This document shows positions 51,277 to 61,239 of a stretch of DNA of 64,000 bases, one piece after another. Position numbers and translations under genes: made by a program. The notes beneath the pieces were generated by a model. That model was given only the letters and a program-made list of their open reading frames with translations, was not told where the DNA came from and did no database searches. Numbering within the stretch: position 1 is the stretch's first letter; each line of letters begins with the position of its first letter. The DNA comes from Prevotella sp. (GTDB lineage: Bacteria; Bacteroidota; Bacteroidia; Bacteroidales; Bacteroidaceae). The stretch covers positions 62,001-126,000 of the forward strand of contig JAEEWT010000008.1 of NCBI GenBank assembly GCA_016287755.1, given 5' to 3'.

Positions 51277-52716
51277 TTATTGTTTCTTCAGATAGGCAAG
51301 ACGGTGTGTCTTTCCACGTTTATCAAGTGTATAAAGGATAAACATACCGTTTGGTAAAGTGTGGATGTCCATTTGGTTCCCGCGGCGCACTAGCGTAGCA
51401 ACAGCGTTCCCTGCAAGGTTTTTTACGAGTATCATGTCGGTATCGAGCGCTTCTGATTTGTTGGGAAGAGATACCCGCTGTCCGTTGCTGACTATCCAAG
51501 GGAGATCTTGACGGATTTGCTTGGGATCTGGCACCTGTGTGTTGATGAGGCTCACAGCGTTTCCACTGCTTTGAACAGTGTTATTAATACTGTAGTATGG
51601 ATAGGCAAATCCATCCATTCCTTGCTGAGCGAAGTTGAAAACACGCAGGTAATCGTAGATACCTTGGTGGTTGTCTAACACGAACTTAGCACGGAAGAAA
51701 CACTGGCCCAATCCGAGTTGTCGGCACACATTGAGTTGTCGCTTCACCTCACTGATCTTCCAGTTCCCTTCCTTTGGGTCAAGCATATAGATAGCTAAGC
51801 CCGCTGCCACCTGTCCAGCCTTACTGCGTTCGGCCCAGTCGATGGCGAAGGGGTAGAAGTTGTTGTCCTTGAAGTACAACATCGGGTAGAGCTGATCCAT
51901 CAAACCGGTACGTAGCCACATCTGTGCATCCTGACAAACCGTGGTGCGTGCATTCCATCCACGGGAAGGATAGCGAGTCAGGTCGTCAAACTTTCCTAAG
52001 GGGGAACAAGATAACTTGATCTGTGGCTTGTTGGCTTTCACTTTGCTGTGAATTTTCCGTACAATACGAGTAATGTTTTCTCGTCCTTGCTGCTTACTCA
52101 CACGAAGCTTCCAGTTCTCTGGGTAACGGATATAGTCGAGGTGGATTCCGTCAACATTATAGTTTTTCGTTATCTCTTCGCAGATATCTGCAATGATATC
52201 AGCGGTTTGTGGTAGCTCTGGGTTGAGGTATCCCTCATCACCGATCTTCCGTAAAAGGGAGGCATTCTTACGGCGCATCTGCTGACAGCCAATGCCGTTC
52301 CATTTACCCATAGGAATGGTTACTACCCAAGCGTGGATTTCCATTCCTCTTTTATGACATTCATCGATAGCGAAACGTAGCGGGTCATATCCGGGACTGA
52401 CACCAGGTTTGCCAGACATACAGCCATCCCACGGTTCATATTTCGACGGGTAGATCACGCTTCCGCGAATACGGGTTTGTAATAAAACGGTATTGATATT
52501 GATGGCTTTTAGTCGGTCGAGCATCCTTGTCAGCTCTTGCTTCTGACGATCAATAGAAGCTGGCGAAGAGGCGTTGGCGTATTGGCGGGGCCAGTCAATA
52601 CCACCGATGGTGGTAAGCCATACGGCACGGATCTCGCGGTCGACTGTCTGAGCGGTAATATATAGGGGTGTTCCTATCGTCAGGAACAGTATGATGAGTA
52701 CGATTATTTTCTTCAT
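51277..52716 (-). CDS. Glycoside hydrolase GHL10 / DUF187 protein
   Basis: 479 residues from ATG 52716, where a signal peptide (MKKIIVLIILFLTIG) begins; the frame open from 52782 crosses the promoter and is not used. The GHL10 (COG1649) core is clear: EIRAVWLTTIGGIDWP, NTVLLQTRIRGSVIYPS, AWVVTIPMG and the later DGIHLDYIRYP. It is predicted to cleave an extracellular or peptidoglycan-linked glycan; the substrate is not known. A C-terminal domain of about 100 residues (VSLPNKSEALDTDMILVKN) is likely a Por-type sorting tail or carbohydrate-binding end. Confidence 0.85.
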   Translation of the reverse strand: MKKIIVLIILFLTIGTPLYITAQTVDREIRAVWLTTIGGIDWPRQYANASSPASIDRQKQELTRMLDRLKAININTVLLQTRIRGSVIYPSKYEPWDGCMSGKPGVSPGYDPLRFAIDECHKRGMEIHAWVVTIPMGKWNGIGCQQMRRKNASLLRKIGDEGYLNPELPQTADIIADICEEITKNYNVDGIHLDYIRYPENWKLRVSKQQGRENITRIVRKIHSKVKANKPQIKLSCSPLGKFDDLTRYPSRGWNARTTVCQDAQMWLRTGLMDQLYPMLYFKDNNFYPFAIDWAERSKAGQVAAGLAIYMLDPKEGNWKISEVKRQLNVCRQLGLGQCFFRAKFVLDNHQGIYDYLRVFNFAQQGMDGFAYPYYSINNTVQSSGNAVSLINTQVPDPKQIRQDLPWIVSNGQRVSLPNKSEALDTDMILVKNLAGNAVATLVRRGNQMDIHTLPNGMFILYTLDKRGKTHRLAYLKKQ

Positions 52717-52732
52717 GACAGAATTTTGAGTG

Positions 52733-52764
52733 CAAAGGTACACATAAGTGAGCAAAAAAACAAA
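52733..52764 (-). promoter_or_regulatory. GHL10 promoter, shared-spacer family
   Basis: On the minus strand TTTG (52764-52761), a 20-nt spacer ending GCTCACTTATGTG, and TACCTTTG (52740-52733). It is back to back with the cstA promoter. Confidence 0.7.
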
Positions 52765-52781
52765 AAGAAATTGACTTTTCA

Positions 52782-52813
52782 TTTGGTTTTTTGCTTGTTA
52801 ATTTGTACCTTTG
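52782..52813 (+). promoter_or_regulatory. cstA promoter, degenerate member of the shared-spacer family
   Basis: TTTG (52782-52785), a 20-nt spacer ending GCTTGTTAATTTG and TACCTTTG (52806-52813), 27 nt before ATG 52841. Confidence 0.7.
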
Positions 52814-52840
52814 CCATATCAAACGTTACAAGCATAGAAA

Positions 52841-54277
52841 ATGATTACTTTTGTACTGAGTCTTTTCGCTTTGGTCATAGGCTATATGGTCTATGGTAAG
52901 TTTATTGAGAAAGTATTTGGTCCTGACGATCGACCGACACCTGCCTTGTCTAAGGCCGATGGTGTGGACTTCATTGTCCTTCCCGGATGGAAGATCTTTA
53001 TGATCCAGTTCCTGAACATCGCTGGTACGGGTCCTATCTTCGGTGCTATCATGGGAGCAAAGTTCGGCCCTGCTGCCTATCTGTGGATTGTGCTGGGTTG
53101 TATCTTTGCCGGAGCGGTACACGATTACCTTAGCGGTATGCTTTCCATGAGAAATGATGGTGCCGGACAGCCTGAGCTGATTGGTCGTTACTTGGGTAAG
53201 ACCACGAAGAACGTGATGCTGGTGTTCTCCGTATTCCTCCTGATGATGGTAGGTGCAGTGTTTGTATATAGTCCTGCATTGATCCTCGGTAAGATCTGCG
53301 GTGAAGGACTCACCTGGGTATATATTTGGTGCGGCATCATTTTCGTGTATTATATTATTGCCACGATGCTTCCTATCGATAAGATCATCGGAAAGATCTA
53401 CCCACTGTTCGCCATCTCCATGCTGTTCATGGCCGTGGCCCTGATGGCTGTATTGTTCATCAAGTGGCCTACGCTGCCCGAGCTGTATGAAGGCATCAGT
53501 GGTGAAGGATTCACGACACCGATATTCCCAGCCTTGTTCATCACGATTGCCTGCGGTGCTATCAGTGGTTTCCATGCCACACAGACACCGTTGATGGCAC
53601 GCTGTGTGAAGAGCGAGAAGATGGGACGACCGATGTTCTATGGTGCTATGATTACCGAAGGTCTGGTAGCCCTGATCTGGGCAACCGTCTCGATGTACTT
53701 CTTCTATGGAGGAGCAGCACAGGATTTGGGACAGCCGTTAACCCTGCAGGCTCCTGAAGTAGTGACAGCAGTGAGCGAAGGCTGGCTCGGAACCTTCGGT
53801 GGTATCCTTGCTCTGCTGGGAGTGGTGGCCGCACCGATTACCAGTGGTGATACGGCTCTGCGTTCAGCCCGACTGATCATTGCTGAGTTCATCCATCTGG
53901 AGCAGAAGACCATCATGAAACGTATCTGGATCTGTATCCCGCTCTTTGGCGCAACGCTGGCACTGTTGTTCTATAACATCGAGAATCCCGATGGCTTCAA
54001 TGTGATATGGAGCTATTTCGGCTGGGCCAACCAGACATTAGCTGTGTTCACGCTTTGGGCTATTACGGTCTATCTCGTTAGGGAACGTAAACCTTTCTGG
54101 GTGACGCTGCTTCCAGCACTGTTTATGACGGTCGTATGCTCTTCCTTCATCATGGTATCAAAGAATGCATTCGGTCTTGATATGACCGTTGGTTATGCCG
54201 TGGGAGGCGCTGCCCTGATTATCGCCGTAGCTTGGTTCTGCGGATGGTACAGGAAGGAATTGAAAATTGAGAATTGA
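52841..54277 (+). CDS. cstA: Carbon starvation protein CstA-type peptide/pyruvate transporter
   Basis: 478 residues, a short form of CstA common in Bacteroidetes. The CstA core is clear: GIGP-type block IAGTGPIFGAIMGAKFG, then QPELIGRYLG, and membrane segments throughout (about twelve). CstA proteins take up peptides or pyruvate during starvation. The last residues and stop are encoded in heptads (ATTGAAA ATTGAGA). It starts the plus-strand run cstA, barrel protein, nadC, M23 and C69 peptidases. A divergent promoter pair with GHL10 precedes it. Confidence 0.9.
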   Translation: MITFVLSLFALVIGYMVYGKFIEKVFGPDDRPTPALSKADGVDFIVLPGWKIFMIQFLNIAGTGPIFGAIMGAKFGPAAYLWIVLGCIFAGAVHDYLSGMLSMRNDGAGQPELIGRYLGKTTKNVMLVFSVFLLMMVGAVFVYSPALILGKICGEGLTWVYIWCGIIFVYYIIATMLPIDKIIGKIYPLFAISMLFMAVALMAVLFIKWPTLPELYEGISGEGFTTPIFPALFITIACGAISGFHATQTPLMARCVKSEKMGRPMFYGAMITEGLVALIWATVSMYFFYGGAAQDLGQPLTLQAPEVVTAVSEGWLGTFGGILALLGVVAAPITSGDTALRSARLIIAEFIHLEQKTIMKRIWICIPLFGATLALLFYNIENPDGFNVIWSYFGWANQTLAVFTLWAITVYLVRERKPFWVTLLPALFMTVVCSSFIMVSKNAFGLDMTVGYAVGGAALIIAVAWFCGWYRKELKIEN

Positions 54278-54286
54278 GAATTGAAA
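54259..54286 (+). repeat. Heptad array at the cstA 3' end
   Basis: ATTGAAA, ATTGAGA, ATTGAGA and ATTGAAA at period 7. The cstA stop (54275-54277) is inside; TGA occurs in all three frames across the units. Confidence 0.85.
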
Positions 54287-54321
54287 ATTAAATAATAAGA
54301 ATAATTTTAAACTGTATAATT

Positions 54322-54831
54322 ATGAAGAGATTTTTAGTATTCCTCATCGTTACAACGATGGCCATGGCCGCACAGGCACAGTATTATCGCTCTGGCAGGA
54401 GCACAACACCGTTCTCTGAAGGTAAATTCTATATCGGTGCTTCACTGTCAGGATTGGACTTGAGCTATAACGGTAGTGAGAAATTTGCTGCAAAAGGGTC
54501 TGCTCAGGTGGGCTATCTGGCACTCGACAACCTGATGCTTACCGCTGAGGCTGGTCTTGACTGCTCTGATGACAAGTGCTATGCTTTGTTGGCTGGTGTA
54601 GGCGGTCGCTATTACATTGAGCAGAACGGTCTGTTCCTCGGTGCCAAGGTGAACTATGTGCACGGCTATAAGAGCTATAACGACGTGATGCCAGGCGTGG
54701 AAGTGGGCTATGCCTTCTTCTTGAGTCGTACCGTAACGGTTGAACCCTCTATTTATTACAACCAGAGTTTCAAAGAGCACTCTGACTACAGTAAGATCGG
54801 ACTGAAGATCGGTATTGGTGTTTATCTTTAA
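54322..54831 (+). CDS. Small outer-membrane beta-barrel protein
   Basis: 169 residues with a signal peptide (MKRFLVFLIVTTMAMAAQA). The mature part has alternating hydrophobic residues typical of an eight-strand barrel: YIGASLSGLDLSYN, AQVGYLALDNLMLTAEAGL, GVEVGYAFFLSRTVTVEPSI and a final IGLKIGIGVYL, with an aromatic C-terminal strand. It resembles the OmpW/opacity-type barrels in plan, not in a diagnostic motif. It is 44 bp after cstA and 9 bp before nadC, so it may be cotranscribed. Confidence 0.7.
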   Translation: MKRFLVFLIVTTMAMAAQAQYYRSGRSTTPFSEGKFYIGASLSGLDLSYNGSEKFAAKGSAQVGYLALDNLMLTAEAGLDCSDDKCYALLAGVGGRYYIEQNGLFLGAKVNYVHGYKSYNDVMPGVEVGYAFFLSRTVTVEPSIYYNQSFKEHSDYSKIGLKIGIGVYL

Positions 54832-54840
54832 TGAACAACT

Positions 54841-55689
54841 ATGTTATCCGTCAATGAATTGGAAGACGCTCTGATTGATCTTTCGTTTGCGGAGGATATC
54901 GGAGATGGCGACCATACCACTCTTTGCTGCATCCCTGAGGATGCGATGGGGAAGAGTCGATTGCTGATCAAGGAAGACGGCATTCTGGCTGGCGTGGAGG
55001 TGGCAAAGCGGGTGTTTGCTCGCTTTGATTCCGACATGCAGGTGGAGGTGCTGATAGGTGATGGCTCCCCGGTGAAGAAAGGGGATGTGGCCATGGTCGT
55101 AACAGGAAAGGTTCGCTCGCTGCTTCAGACAGAACGCCTGATGCTGAACATCATGCAACGGATGAGCGGTATAGCCACGATGACCAACCGTTATGTGAAA
55201 CGGCTCGAAGGAACACATACAAAGGTGCTGGATACCCGTAAGACGACTCCTGGCATGCGTATGTTGGAGAAACAGGCAGTGAAGATCGGCGGTGGCGTGA
55301 ACCATCGTATCGGACTCTTCGACATGATCCTGCTGAAGGATAACCATGTGGATTTCTCCGGCGGTATTGCCAACGCCATCAACCGCTGTCATGCATACCT
55401 CAAGGAGAAAGGTCTGGATCTGAAGATAGAGATCGAGGTGCGTAACTTCGATGAGCTCCAACAGGTACTCGACTGTGGTGGCGTGAACCGTATCATGCTC
55501 GATAACTTCTCCGTGCCCGACACGAAGAAGGCGGTGGAGATCATCGGTGGTCGTTACGAGACCGAATCGAGCGGTGGTATTACCTTCGACACGATACGCG
55601 ACTATGCGGAGTGTGGTGTTGACTACGTCTCTGTTGGAGCACTGACACATTCCGTAAAAGGTCTCGACATGAGTTTCAAGGCATGTTAA
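54841..55689 (+). CDS. nadC: Nicotinate-nucleotide pyrophosphorylase (carboxylating)
   Basis: 282 residues. NadC turns quinolinate and PRPP into nicotinate mononucleotide in de novo NAD synthesis. Motifs: EDIGDGDHTT at the N-terminus, DTRKTTPGMR, KIGGGVNHRIGL, LLKDNH and a late SSGGITFDT. The start is 9 bp after the barrel gene. The end overlaps the M23 peptidase start by 7 bp. No other nad gene is in the window. Confidence 0.95.
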   Translation: MLSVNELEDALIDLSFAEDIGDGDHTTLCCIPEDAMGKSRLLIKEDGILAGVEVAKRVFARFDSDMQVEVLIGDGSPVKKGDVAMVVTGKVRSLLQTERLMLNIMQRMSGIATMTNRYVKRLEGTHTKVLDTRKTTPGMRMLEKQAVKIGGGVNHRIGLFDMILLKDNHVDFSGGIANAINRCHAYLKEKGLDLKIEIEVRNFDELQQVLDCGGVNRIMLDNFSVPDTKKAVEIIGGRYETESSGGITFDTIRDYAECGVDYVSVGALTHSVKGLDMSFKAC

Positions 55690-57080
55690 CATCGCTTCTG
55701 CTGGCTGTATCCTTGCAGTTCTCATCTCCCGTCAACTATCCTGTATCGTTGGCGGGAAATTTTGGTGAGCCCCGACCGCACCATTTCCACGGTGGCATCG
55801 ACGTGAAGACGCAGCAGGCCGTGGGGAAACCGATCTTTTCGATTGGTGAAGGTTATGTGAGCAGAATCACCATTGGTATCTCCGGCTTCGGAAATGCCGT
55901 CTATGTCCAACATCCTAATGGCTACACCAGTGTGTATTGTCATCTCAAGGACTTTGTGCCGGTATTGCGGGCAGTAGTAAGTCGTCATCGCAAAGCAAAC
56001 GGACAGTCGGACATCATCGACGAATACAAGAAACCTTCTCCACCAGCAGATATCATCCTTCCTCCGTCGGAATGCCCGGTGTCTGAAGGACAGCTGATCG
56101 CCATTAGTGGGAATACGGGAAGCAGTCAGGCTCCCCACCTGCATTTGGAACTCCACGAGACGAAGTCGTGGGACATGGTTGATCCGCTCGACTTCCTCCC
56201 AGATCTTATCAAAGATACCACGCCGCCCATGGCGCACGCCTTCAAAGCTTATCCCGTCATGGGGGAGGGCGTGTTCTGTGAGTCGCCTGTCCAGCAGTGG
56301 TTCCCTTTCAACACGCATCATCTCGACCGTCCTTTCACGGCCTGGGGAAAGGTGGGATTTGGAATCTGGGCGAACGACTACATGGAGGAGTCGTATAACA
56401 AATACGGTATCCGCAAAACGGAGCTGATGGTTGACGACGAGCTGGTGTTCTCAAGCGATGTGGATAAGATCCCGATGGACTGTAACCGCATGGTGAACTC
56501 ATGGGGCGACTATCCATTCTTCCGCTATGCCAGCGTGTGGTTCATGAAATCGTTCATCGAGCCGGGAAACACGCTTCCTGTAATCCATGCCAATGCTAAC
56601 AGGGGGATTGTCGACTTCAATGAGGAGCGTGATTACCGCTTAGTATATACCCTCTCGGATAAGTTCGGAAACCAGTCGCAATATACCTTCGTGGTACGAG
56701 GGAAGAAACAGACAATTCCACCCAAGCGGACACAGCATGCGCCATGGGTGCTGCACTGGGACCGTATGAACAACTTCCAGCTGCCGGGTGTGCAACTGAT
56801 GGTTCGGCGCGGTCTGCTGCCCGATGATGTGGAGATGAATCCAACGATAGTGAGCAAAGGCGGTCTTTCGAAAGTCTATCGCTTCACCGATGTGTCTTAT
56901 CCGCTCTTTAACTGGGCCACACTCTCCATCCGTCTTGACCGCGAGGTGAAGGACACCGATCATCTTTGTATTCTCTGCGATGGCGACAAAGAGGTGGAGG
57001 CGGAATACCATGACGGCTGGGTGACGGGAAAGATACGCGACCTGGGTCTGTCGTATGAAATCGGCTATAAACAAAAATGA
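55683..57080 (+). CDS. M23-family peptidoglycan endopeptidase
   Basis: 465 residues, with a short hydrophobic N-terminus (MLTSLLLAVSLQF) that may be a signal peptide. The LytM/M23 domain follows at once: HFHGGIDVKT, GFGNAVYVQHPNGYTSVYCHL and APHLHLELH, which hold the Zn ligands and catalytic His. The remaining 280 residues are beta-rich, with no name known to me, and may bind cell-wall glycan. It overlaps nadC by 7 bp and precedes the C69 peptidase by 10 bp. It would cut peptide cross-links in the wall. Confidence 0.85.
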   Translation: MLTSLLLAVSLQFSSPVNYPVSLAGNFGEPRPHHFHGGIDVKTQQAVGKPIFSIGEGYVSRITIGISGFGNAVYVQHPNGYTSVYCHLKDFVPVLRAVVSRHRKANGQSDIIDEYKKPSPPADIILPPSECPVSEGQLIAISGNTGSSQAPHLHLELHETKSWDMVDPLDFLPDLIKDTTPPMAHAFKAYPVMGEGVFCESPVQQWFPFNTHHLDRPFTAWGKVGFGIWANDYMEESYNKYGIRKTELMVDDELVFSSDVDKIPMDCNRMVNSWGDYPFFRYASVWFMKSFIEPGNTLPVIHANANRGIVDFNEERDYRLVYTLSDKFGNQSQYTFVVRGKKQTIPPKRTQHAPWVLHWDRMNNFQLPGVQLMVRRGLLPDDVEMNPTIVSKGGLSKVYRFTDVSYPLFNWATLSIRLDREVKDTDHLCILCDGDKEVEAEYHDGWVTGKIRDLGLSYEIGYKQK

Positions 57081-57090
57081 TACAACATAT

Positions 57091-58752
57091 ATGAAAAAGA
57101 TTTTTCTAACAGTTTCCCTCTTGGGCATGGCTGTTTATGGAATGGCCTGCACCAACCTGATTGCAGGGAAGAAAGCAACCACCGACGGCAGTGTGTTCTG
57201 TTCGTATAGTGCTGACAGCTATGGTATGTTTACCAATCTCTGTCATTACCCGGCAGGGAAGCATACTGCTGACGAGAAACGATGGATCATCGATTACGAC
57301 ACGGATGTGAACCATGGATGGATTCCTGAGGCACCGATTACTTATAATGTTATCGGTAATATCAACGAGTTTCAGGTATCGATCGGTGAGACCACCTTCG
57401 GCGGTCGTGAGGAGATGGTAGATACCACAGGCATCATCGACTACGGTAGTCTGATGTACCTCGGATTGCAACGGGCCAAGACGGCACGGGAGGCTATCAT
57501 GGTGATGACATCCTTGGTAGAGAAATATGGTTATAACTCGGAAGGTGAGACCTTCACGATCTGTGATCCCAACGAAGCATGGATCATGGAGATGATGGGC
57601 ACGGGAACACCAGGCACGAAGTACCATACCGACAAGGCGCCGCGTGTGGTGTGGGTGGCTCTTCGCATTCCTGATGAGTGCATCTGTGCCCATGCTAACC
57701 AGAGTCGTATCACCACCTTCAACCAGAAGGATAAGAAGAACGTGATGTTCTCCAAGGGTATGATCCAGTATGCCCGCGACATGGGGTGGTTCAGCGGTAA
57801 GGATGCCGAGTTCTCGTTCAATGCGGCCTTTGCAGCGCCCGACTTCTCCGGTCGTCGTGCTTGTGAGGCTCGTGTATGGAGTTTCTTCAACCATTTCTCG
57901 GATGAGATGGACCGCTATGTGGATTATGCTGCAGGTATTGTGAAGGATGCCGAACCGATGCCGTTGTGGATTGTACCTAACAAGAAGGTATCTCTGCAGG
58001 ACATGGAGGCTTGTATGCGCGATCACTACGAAGGAACACCTTTCGACCTGAGTAATGACATGGGACAAGGGTTGTGGGAAATGCCTTACCGTATCACACC
58101 ACTGAGTTTCAAGGTGGGGGATAAGAAGTATTTCAACGAGCGTCCTATCTCTACGCAGCAGGCTGGGTTCTCATATGTCTGTCAGCTCCGTTCCTGGCTG
58201 CCGGATGCCATTGGTGGTATTATCTGGTTCGGTAATGACGATGGTAACATGGTGGCCTACACGCCAATCTATTGTAGTTCCACCCGTCAGCCGGAGTGCT
58301 ACAATACACCTGGAGCCGACGATGTGACGTTCTCTGATAAGAATGCCTTCTGGGTATGTAACTGGGTGAGCAATATGGTCTATCCGCGTTATTCGCAGAT
58401 GTTCCCGTCGCTGAAGGAAGTACGCGACTCTTTGGAGAACTCGTATTTCGCTGCTCAGAAAGAAGTGGAAGAGAAAGCGCAGGCACTTTATGAGAAGAAC
58501 CCCGCTGAGGCCGTCGCTTTCCTGAATAACTACGGAATCGAAAAGGCACAACAGATGCTGGTCCGCTGGAAACAACTTGGTTGGTATCTGGTAGTGAAAT
58601 ACAATGATATGGTGGTGAAGCCTGAGAAAGACGGGAAATTCCTGCGCACTGAAACGGGCTTAGGCGCTACCGTGAAACGTACAGGCTATTCAGAAAAAGT
58701 GGCCAAGCAGTTGGTGGAAACCACCGGCGACCGCTTTGCGGTACCCGAGTGA
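57091..58752 (+). CDS. C69-family dipeptidase (PepD/PipD type)
   Basis: 553 residues from ATG 57091; the first 12 codons of the longer frame overlap the M23 gene. The hydrophobic leader ends in YGMACTN, so Cys20 would become either the N-terminal nucleophile of the Ntn hydrolase, as in C69 enzymes, or a lipidated Cys; the following LIAGKKATTDGSVF matches the C69 start. Further blocks include GEETF-type FGGREEMVD and the CDPNEAWIMEM segment. It cleaves dipeptides at or outside the inner membrane. The stop is 5 bp before a heptad array. Confidence 0.85.
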   Translation: MKKIFLTVSLLGMAVYGMACTNLIAGKKATTDGSVFCSYSADSYGMFTNLCHYPAGKHTADEKRWIIDYDTDVNHGWIPEAPITYNVIGNINEFQVSIGETTFGGREEMVDTTGIIDYGSLMYLGLQRAKTAREAIMVMTSLVEKYGYNSEGETFTICDPNEAWIMEMMGTGTPGTKYHTDKAPRVVWVALRIPDECICAHANQSRITTFNQKDKKNVMFSKGMIQYARDMGWFSGKDAEFSFNAAFAAPDFSGRRACEARVWSFFNHFSDEMDRYVDYAAGIVKDAEPMPLWIVPNKKVSLQDMEACMRDHYEGTPFDLSNDMGQGLWEMPYRITPLSFKVGDKKYFNERPISTQQAGFSYVCQLRSWLPDAIGGIIWFGNDDGNMVAYTPIYCSSTRQPECYNTPGADDVTFSDKNAFWVCNWVSNMVYPRYSQMFPSLKEVRDSLENSYFAAQKEVEEKAQALYEKNPAEAVAFLNNYGIEKAQQMLVRWKQLGWYLVVKYNDMVVKPEKDGKFLRTETGLGATVKRTGYSEKVAKQLVETTGDRFAVPE

Positions 58753-58756
58753 TGGT

Positions 58757-58821
58757 GGAATGAGGAATGTGGAATGAGGAATGTGGAATGAGGAATGTGG
58801 AATGAGAAATTTCTCATTCCA
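58757..58821 (+). repeat. Heptad array ending in a hairpin
   Basis: Alternating GGAATGA and GGAATGT, seven units (58757-58805), then GAAATTTCTCATTCCACAT. TGTGGAATGAGAAA (58796-58809) and its inverse TTTCTCATTCCACA (58810-58821 and next) make a long perfect hairpin that separates the convergent C69 and hisC genes and probably terminates both. Confidence 0.8.
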
Positions 58822-58829
58822 CATAAATA

Positions 58830-59864
58830 TCAATACTGTCGGAGAGCAGCGAGCAATTCGTTGTTCTCCGATTTATTTCCAACGGTGATACGTAGACAGT
58901 TCTGACAGAGCTGCACACGGTTGCGGTTGCGAACGATGATACCGCGGTCAACAAGGTAGTTATAAATCTTCTGGGCATCGGTCACCTTCACGAGGAAGAA
59001 GTTCGCATCGGTGGGATACACCTTCTCGGTGATGGGCAGCAGTGCCACGTTCTGCATCATACGGGAACGCTCCTGCATCAGCATCTTCACCCATTTATCT
59101 ACCTCGTACGGATCCTTCAACGCTTCCAAAGCCTGTTGCTGCGTGAGCTGGTTCACGTTGTACGGATACTTCACCTTATTATATAGATCTATAATAGCAG
59201 ACTGAGCAAAAGCCATTCCCAAGCGGATGGCAGCGCAGCCCCAAGCCTTACTGAACGTATTCAATACAATCAGATTCGGATACTTCTGGATATCCAGTCG
59301 TAGAGGACGTTCAGCAGCGAAGTCACTGTACGCCTCGTCAACGATGACGAGTCCTTCGAAGTTATTGATCACCTTGATGATCTCCTCACGTTGAATACTG
59401 TTACCTGTGGGGTTGTTAGGAGAGCAGAGCCAGATTATCTTGGTGTTGTCATCACAGGCTGCCAACAGTCGGTCGGCAGTGATCTGATAATGCTCATCCA
59501 GTAGCACAGGACGGTACTCGACGTCGTTGATGTCGGCACAAACCTTGTACATGCCGTAGGTGGGTTCCATAGCCACCACATTATCGATGCCCGGACGGGT
59601 AAAGCAGCGGTAGGGGAGGTCGATGGCCTCATCGCTGCCGTTGCCGAGGAAGATACAATCCTCGGGTACCCCTTTCACAGCAGAAAGACGTTTCTTCAGC
59701 TCCAACTGCAACGGATCGGGATAGCGGTTGAAGGGCTGGTTGTAGGGATTCTCGTTCGCATCGAGAAACACTCTGGCTTCGCGCCCTGCATATTCGTTGC
59801 GAGCAGAGCTATAGGGTGCGAGGTTCCAGATGTTGGGTCTGGTGAGTTGCTCAAGGGATTTCAT
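58830..59864 (-). CDS. hisC: Histidinol-phosphate aminotransferase
   Basis: 344 residues, a class I/II aminotransferase. It makes histidinol phosphate from imidazole acetol phosphate. ANENPYNQP near the start, [12 protein letters not shown], the DEAYSDFA aspartate and the PLP Lys in [14 protein letters not shown] are clear. It is third in the hisG, hisD, hisC run, separated from hisD by a nonamer array. It ends against the C69 gene hairpin. Confidence 0.95.
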   Translation of the reverse strand: MKSLEQLTRPNIWNLAPYSSARNEYAGREARVFLDANENPYNQPFNRYPDPLQLELKKRLSAVKGVPEDCIFLGNGSDEAIDLPYRCFTRPGIDNVVAMEPTYGMYKVCADINDVEYRPVLLDEHYQITADRLLAACDDNTKIIWLCSPNNPTGNSIQREEIIKVINNFEGLVIVDEAYSDFAAERPLRLDIQKYPNLIVLNTFSKAWGCAAIRLGMAFAQSAIIDLYNKVKYPYNVNQLTQQQALEALKDPYEVDKWVKMLMQERSRMMQNVALLPITEKVYPTDANFFLVKVTDAQKIYNYLVDRGIIVRNRNRVQLCQNCLRITVGNKSENNELLAALRQY

Positions 59865-59871
59865 GTTTGAA

Positions 59872-59907
59872 ATATGGGGTTAATGGGGTTAATGGGCAGA
59901 ATGGGCA
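59872..59907 (-). repeat. Nonamer array between hisD and hisC
   Basis: ATATGGGGT, TAATGGGGT, TAATGGGCA and GAATGGGCA at period 9, the same motif as beside hisF. It does not contain a start or stop codon of either gene. Confidence 0.75.
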
Positions 59908-59916
59908 ATATAACAA

Positions 59917-61203
59917 TCAATGATCAATTGCGCGAACACGCAAAGTCATGGCATTCTTATGCGCCATGAGTTCCTCGTTCTCGGCCATTACCTCTACAGC
60001 ATGTCCTATGCTGCGGATTCCTTCCTTAGTGAGATGCTGGAAGGTAACCTTGCGGTTGTAGCTATCGAGATTCACGCCACTATAGGCGGTGGCGTAGCCA
60101 TGGGTGGGCAGGGTATGATTTGTGCCGCTGGCATAGTCGCCAGCACTCTCACAAGCATACAGTCCGAGGAATACGCTACCAGCATTCACCACTTTCTCAG
60201 CCAGCTCCTGATAGTTGGCTGTGGTAATGATCAGGTGTTCGGGAGCGTAAGCGTTACTCAGGTCCATAGCCTCCTGACCATCGTGTACCAATACGAAGGT
60301 GGAGTTCTCCAATGTTTTGGCAGCCAGTTCTTTTCTGGGTAATTGCTCAAGTTGTATATCAATCTCCTTTCTTACCTCTTCAATCATCTTTTCTGAGGTG
60401 GAGATGAGGAACACCTGTGAGTCGATACCATGCTCCGCCTGCGACAGGAGGTCGGCTGCTACGAAGTCGGGACGACTGGTCTCATCGGCTATCACGCACA
60501 CCTCTGAAGGTCCTGCGGGCATGTCAATGGCCACATCATGCAGTGACACCTGTTGTTTGGCAGCCATCACATACTGGTTTCCGGGACCGAAGATCTTATA
60601 GACCTTAGGAACACTTTCCGTACCGTAGGCCATGGCACCAATAGCTTGGACACCACCAGCTTTAAAGATCTTGTTGACACCCGCGATACGTGCTGCGGCC
60701 AGAATGGCAGGATTCACCTTTCCTTCTCGGTTCGGAGGTGTGCAGAGCACGATTTCTTTACATCCTGCGATCTTTGCTGGAGTGGCCAGCATCAGAACCG
60801 TACTGAACAAGGGGGCTGTGCCACCGGGAATATAGAGTCCTACCTTCTCGATGGGAACACTTTTCTGCCAGCAGGTAACGCCAGGGGCTGTCTCTACACG
60901 GATACCCTCATAGCGCTGTGCCTCATGGAATGCCTTGATGTTATGATGGGCAGTGCGGAGTGATGAAAGCAGATCTTCACTAACCAATGTCATGGCCTCG
61001 TCGATCTCCGCTTCACTGACAGCAAGAGAAGAGAGCTTCACATGGTCGAACTTCTCTTCATAAGCCATCACGGCCTTGTCACCGTTGGCACGGATATCAT
61101 CCAGAACGCTCTTCACAATGGCATTCAACTGTGACACGTCCAGGTGCGGACGTTCTACAATCGTCTTCCATTCACCTCTCTCGGGGTATCGTATGATCTT
61201 CAC
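59917..61203 (-). CDS. hisD: Histidinol dehydrogenase
   Basis: 428 residues, starting GTG at 61203. HisD oxidises histidinol to histidine in two steps with NAD and zinc. [43 protein letters not shown] and the [11 protein letters not shown] segment with catalytic His are all intact. Between it and hisG lies a heptad array, which does not contain its start. Confidence 0.95.
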   Translation of the reverse strand: MKIIRYPERGEWKTIVERPHLDVSQLNAIVKSVLDDIRANGDKAVMAYEEKFDHVKLSSLAVSEAEIDEAMTLVSEDLLSSLRTAHHNIKAFHEAQRYEGIRVETAPGVTCWQKSVPIEKVGLYIPGGTAPLFSTVLMLATPAKIAGCKEIVLCTPPNREGKVNPAILAAARIAGVNKIFKAGGVQAIGAMAYGTESVPKVYKIFGPGNQYVMAAKQQVSLHDVAIDMPAGPSEVCVIADETSRPDFVAADLLSQAEHGIDSQVFLISTSEKMIEEVRKEIDIQLEQLPRKELAAKTLENSTFVLVHDGQEAMDLSNAYAPEHLIITTANYQELAEKVVNAGSVFLGLYACESAGDYASGTNHTLPTHGYATAYSGVNLDSYNRKVTFQHLTKEGIRSIGHAVEVMAENEELMAHKNAMTLRVRAIDH

Positions 61204-61209
61204 TTTTAA

Positions 61210-61237
61210 TTTTCAATTATCAATTATCAATTATCAA
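61210..61237 (-). repeat. Heptad array between hisG and hisD
   Basis: TTTTCAA and three TTATCAA at period 7. The hisG stop (61240-61242) lies just beyond, formed with the last TTTTACA unit. Confidence 0.8.
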
Positions 61238-61239
61238 TT

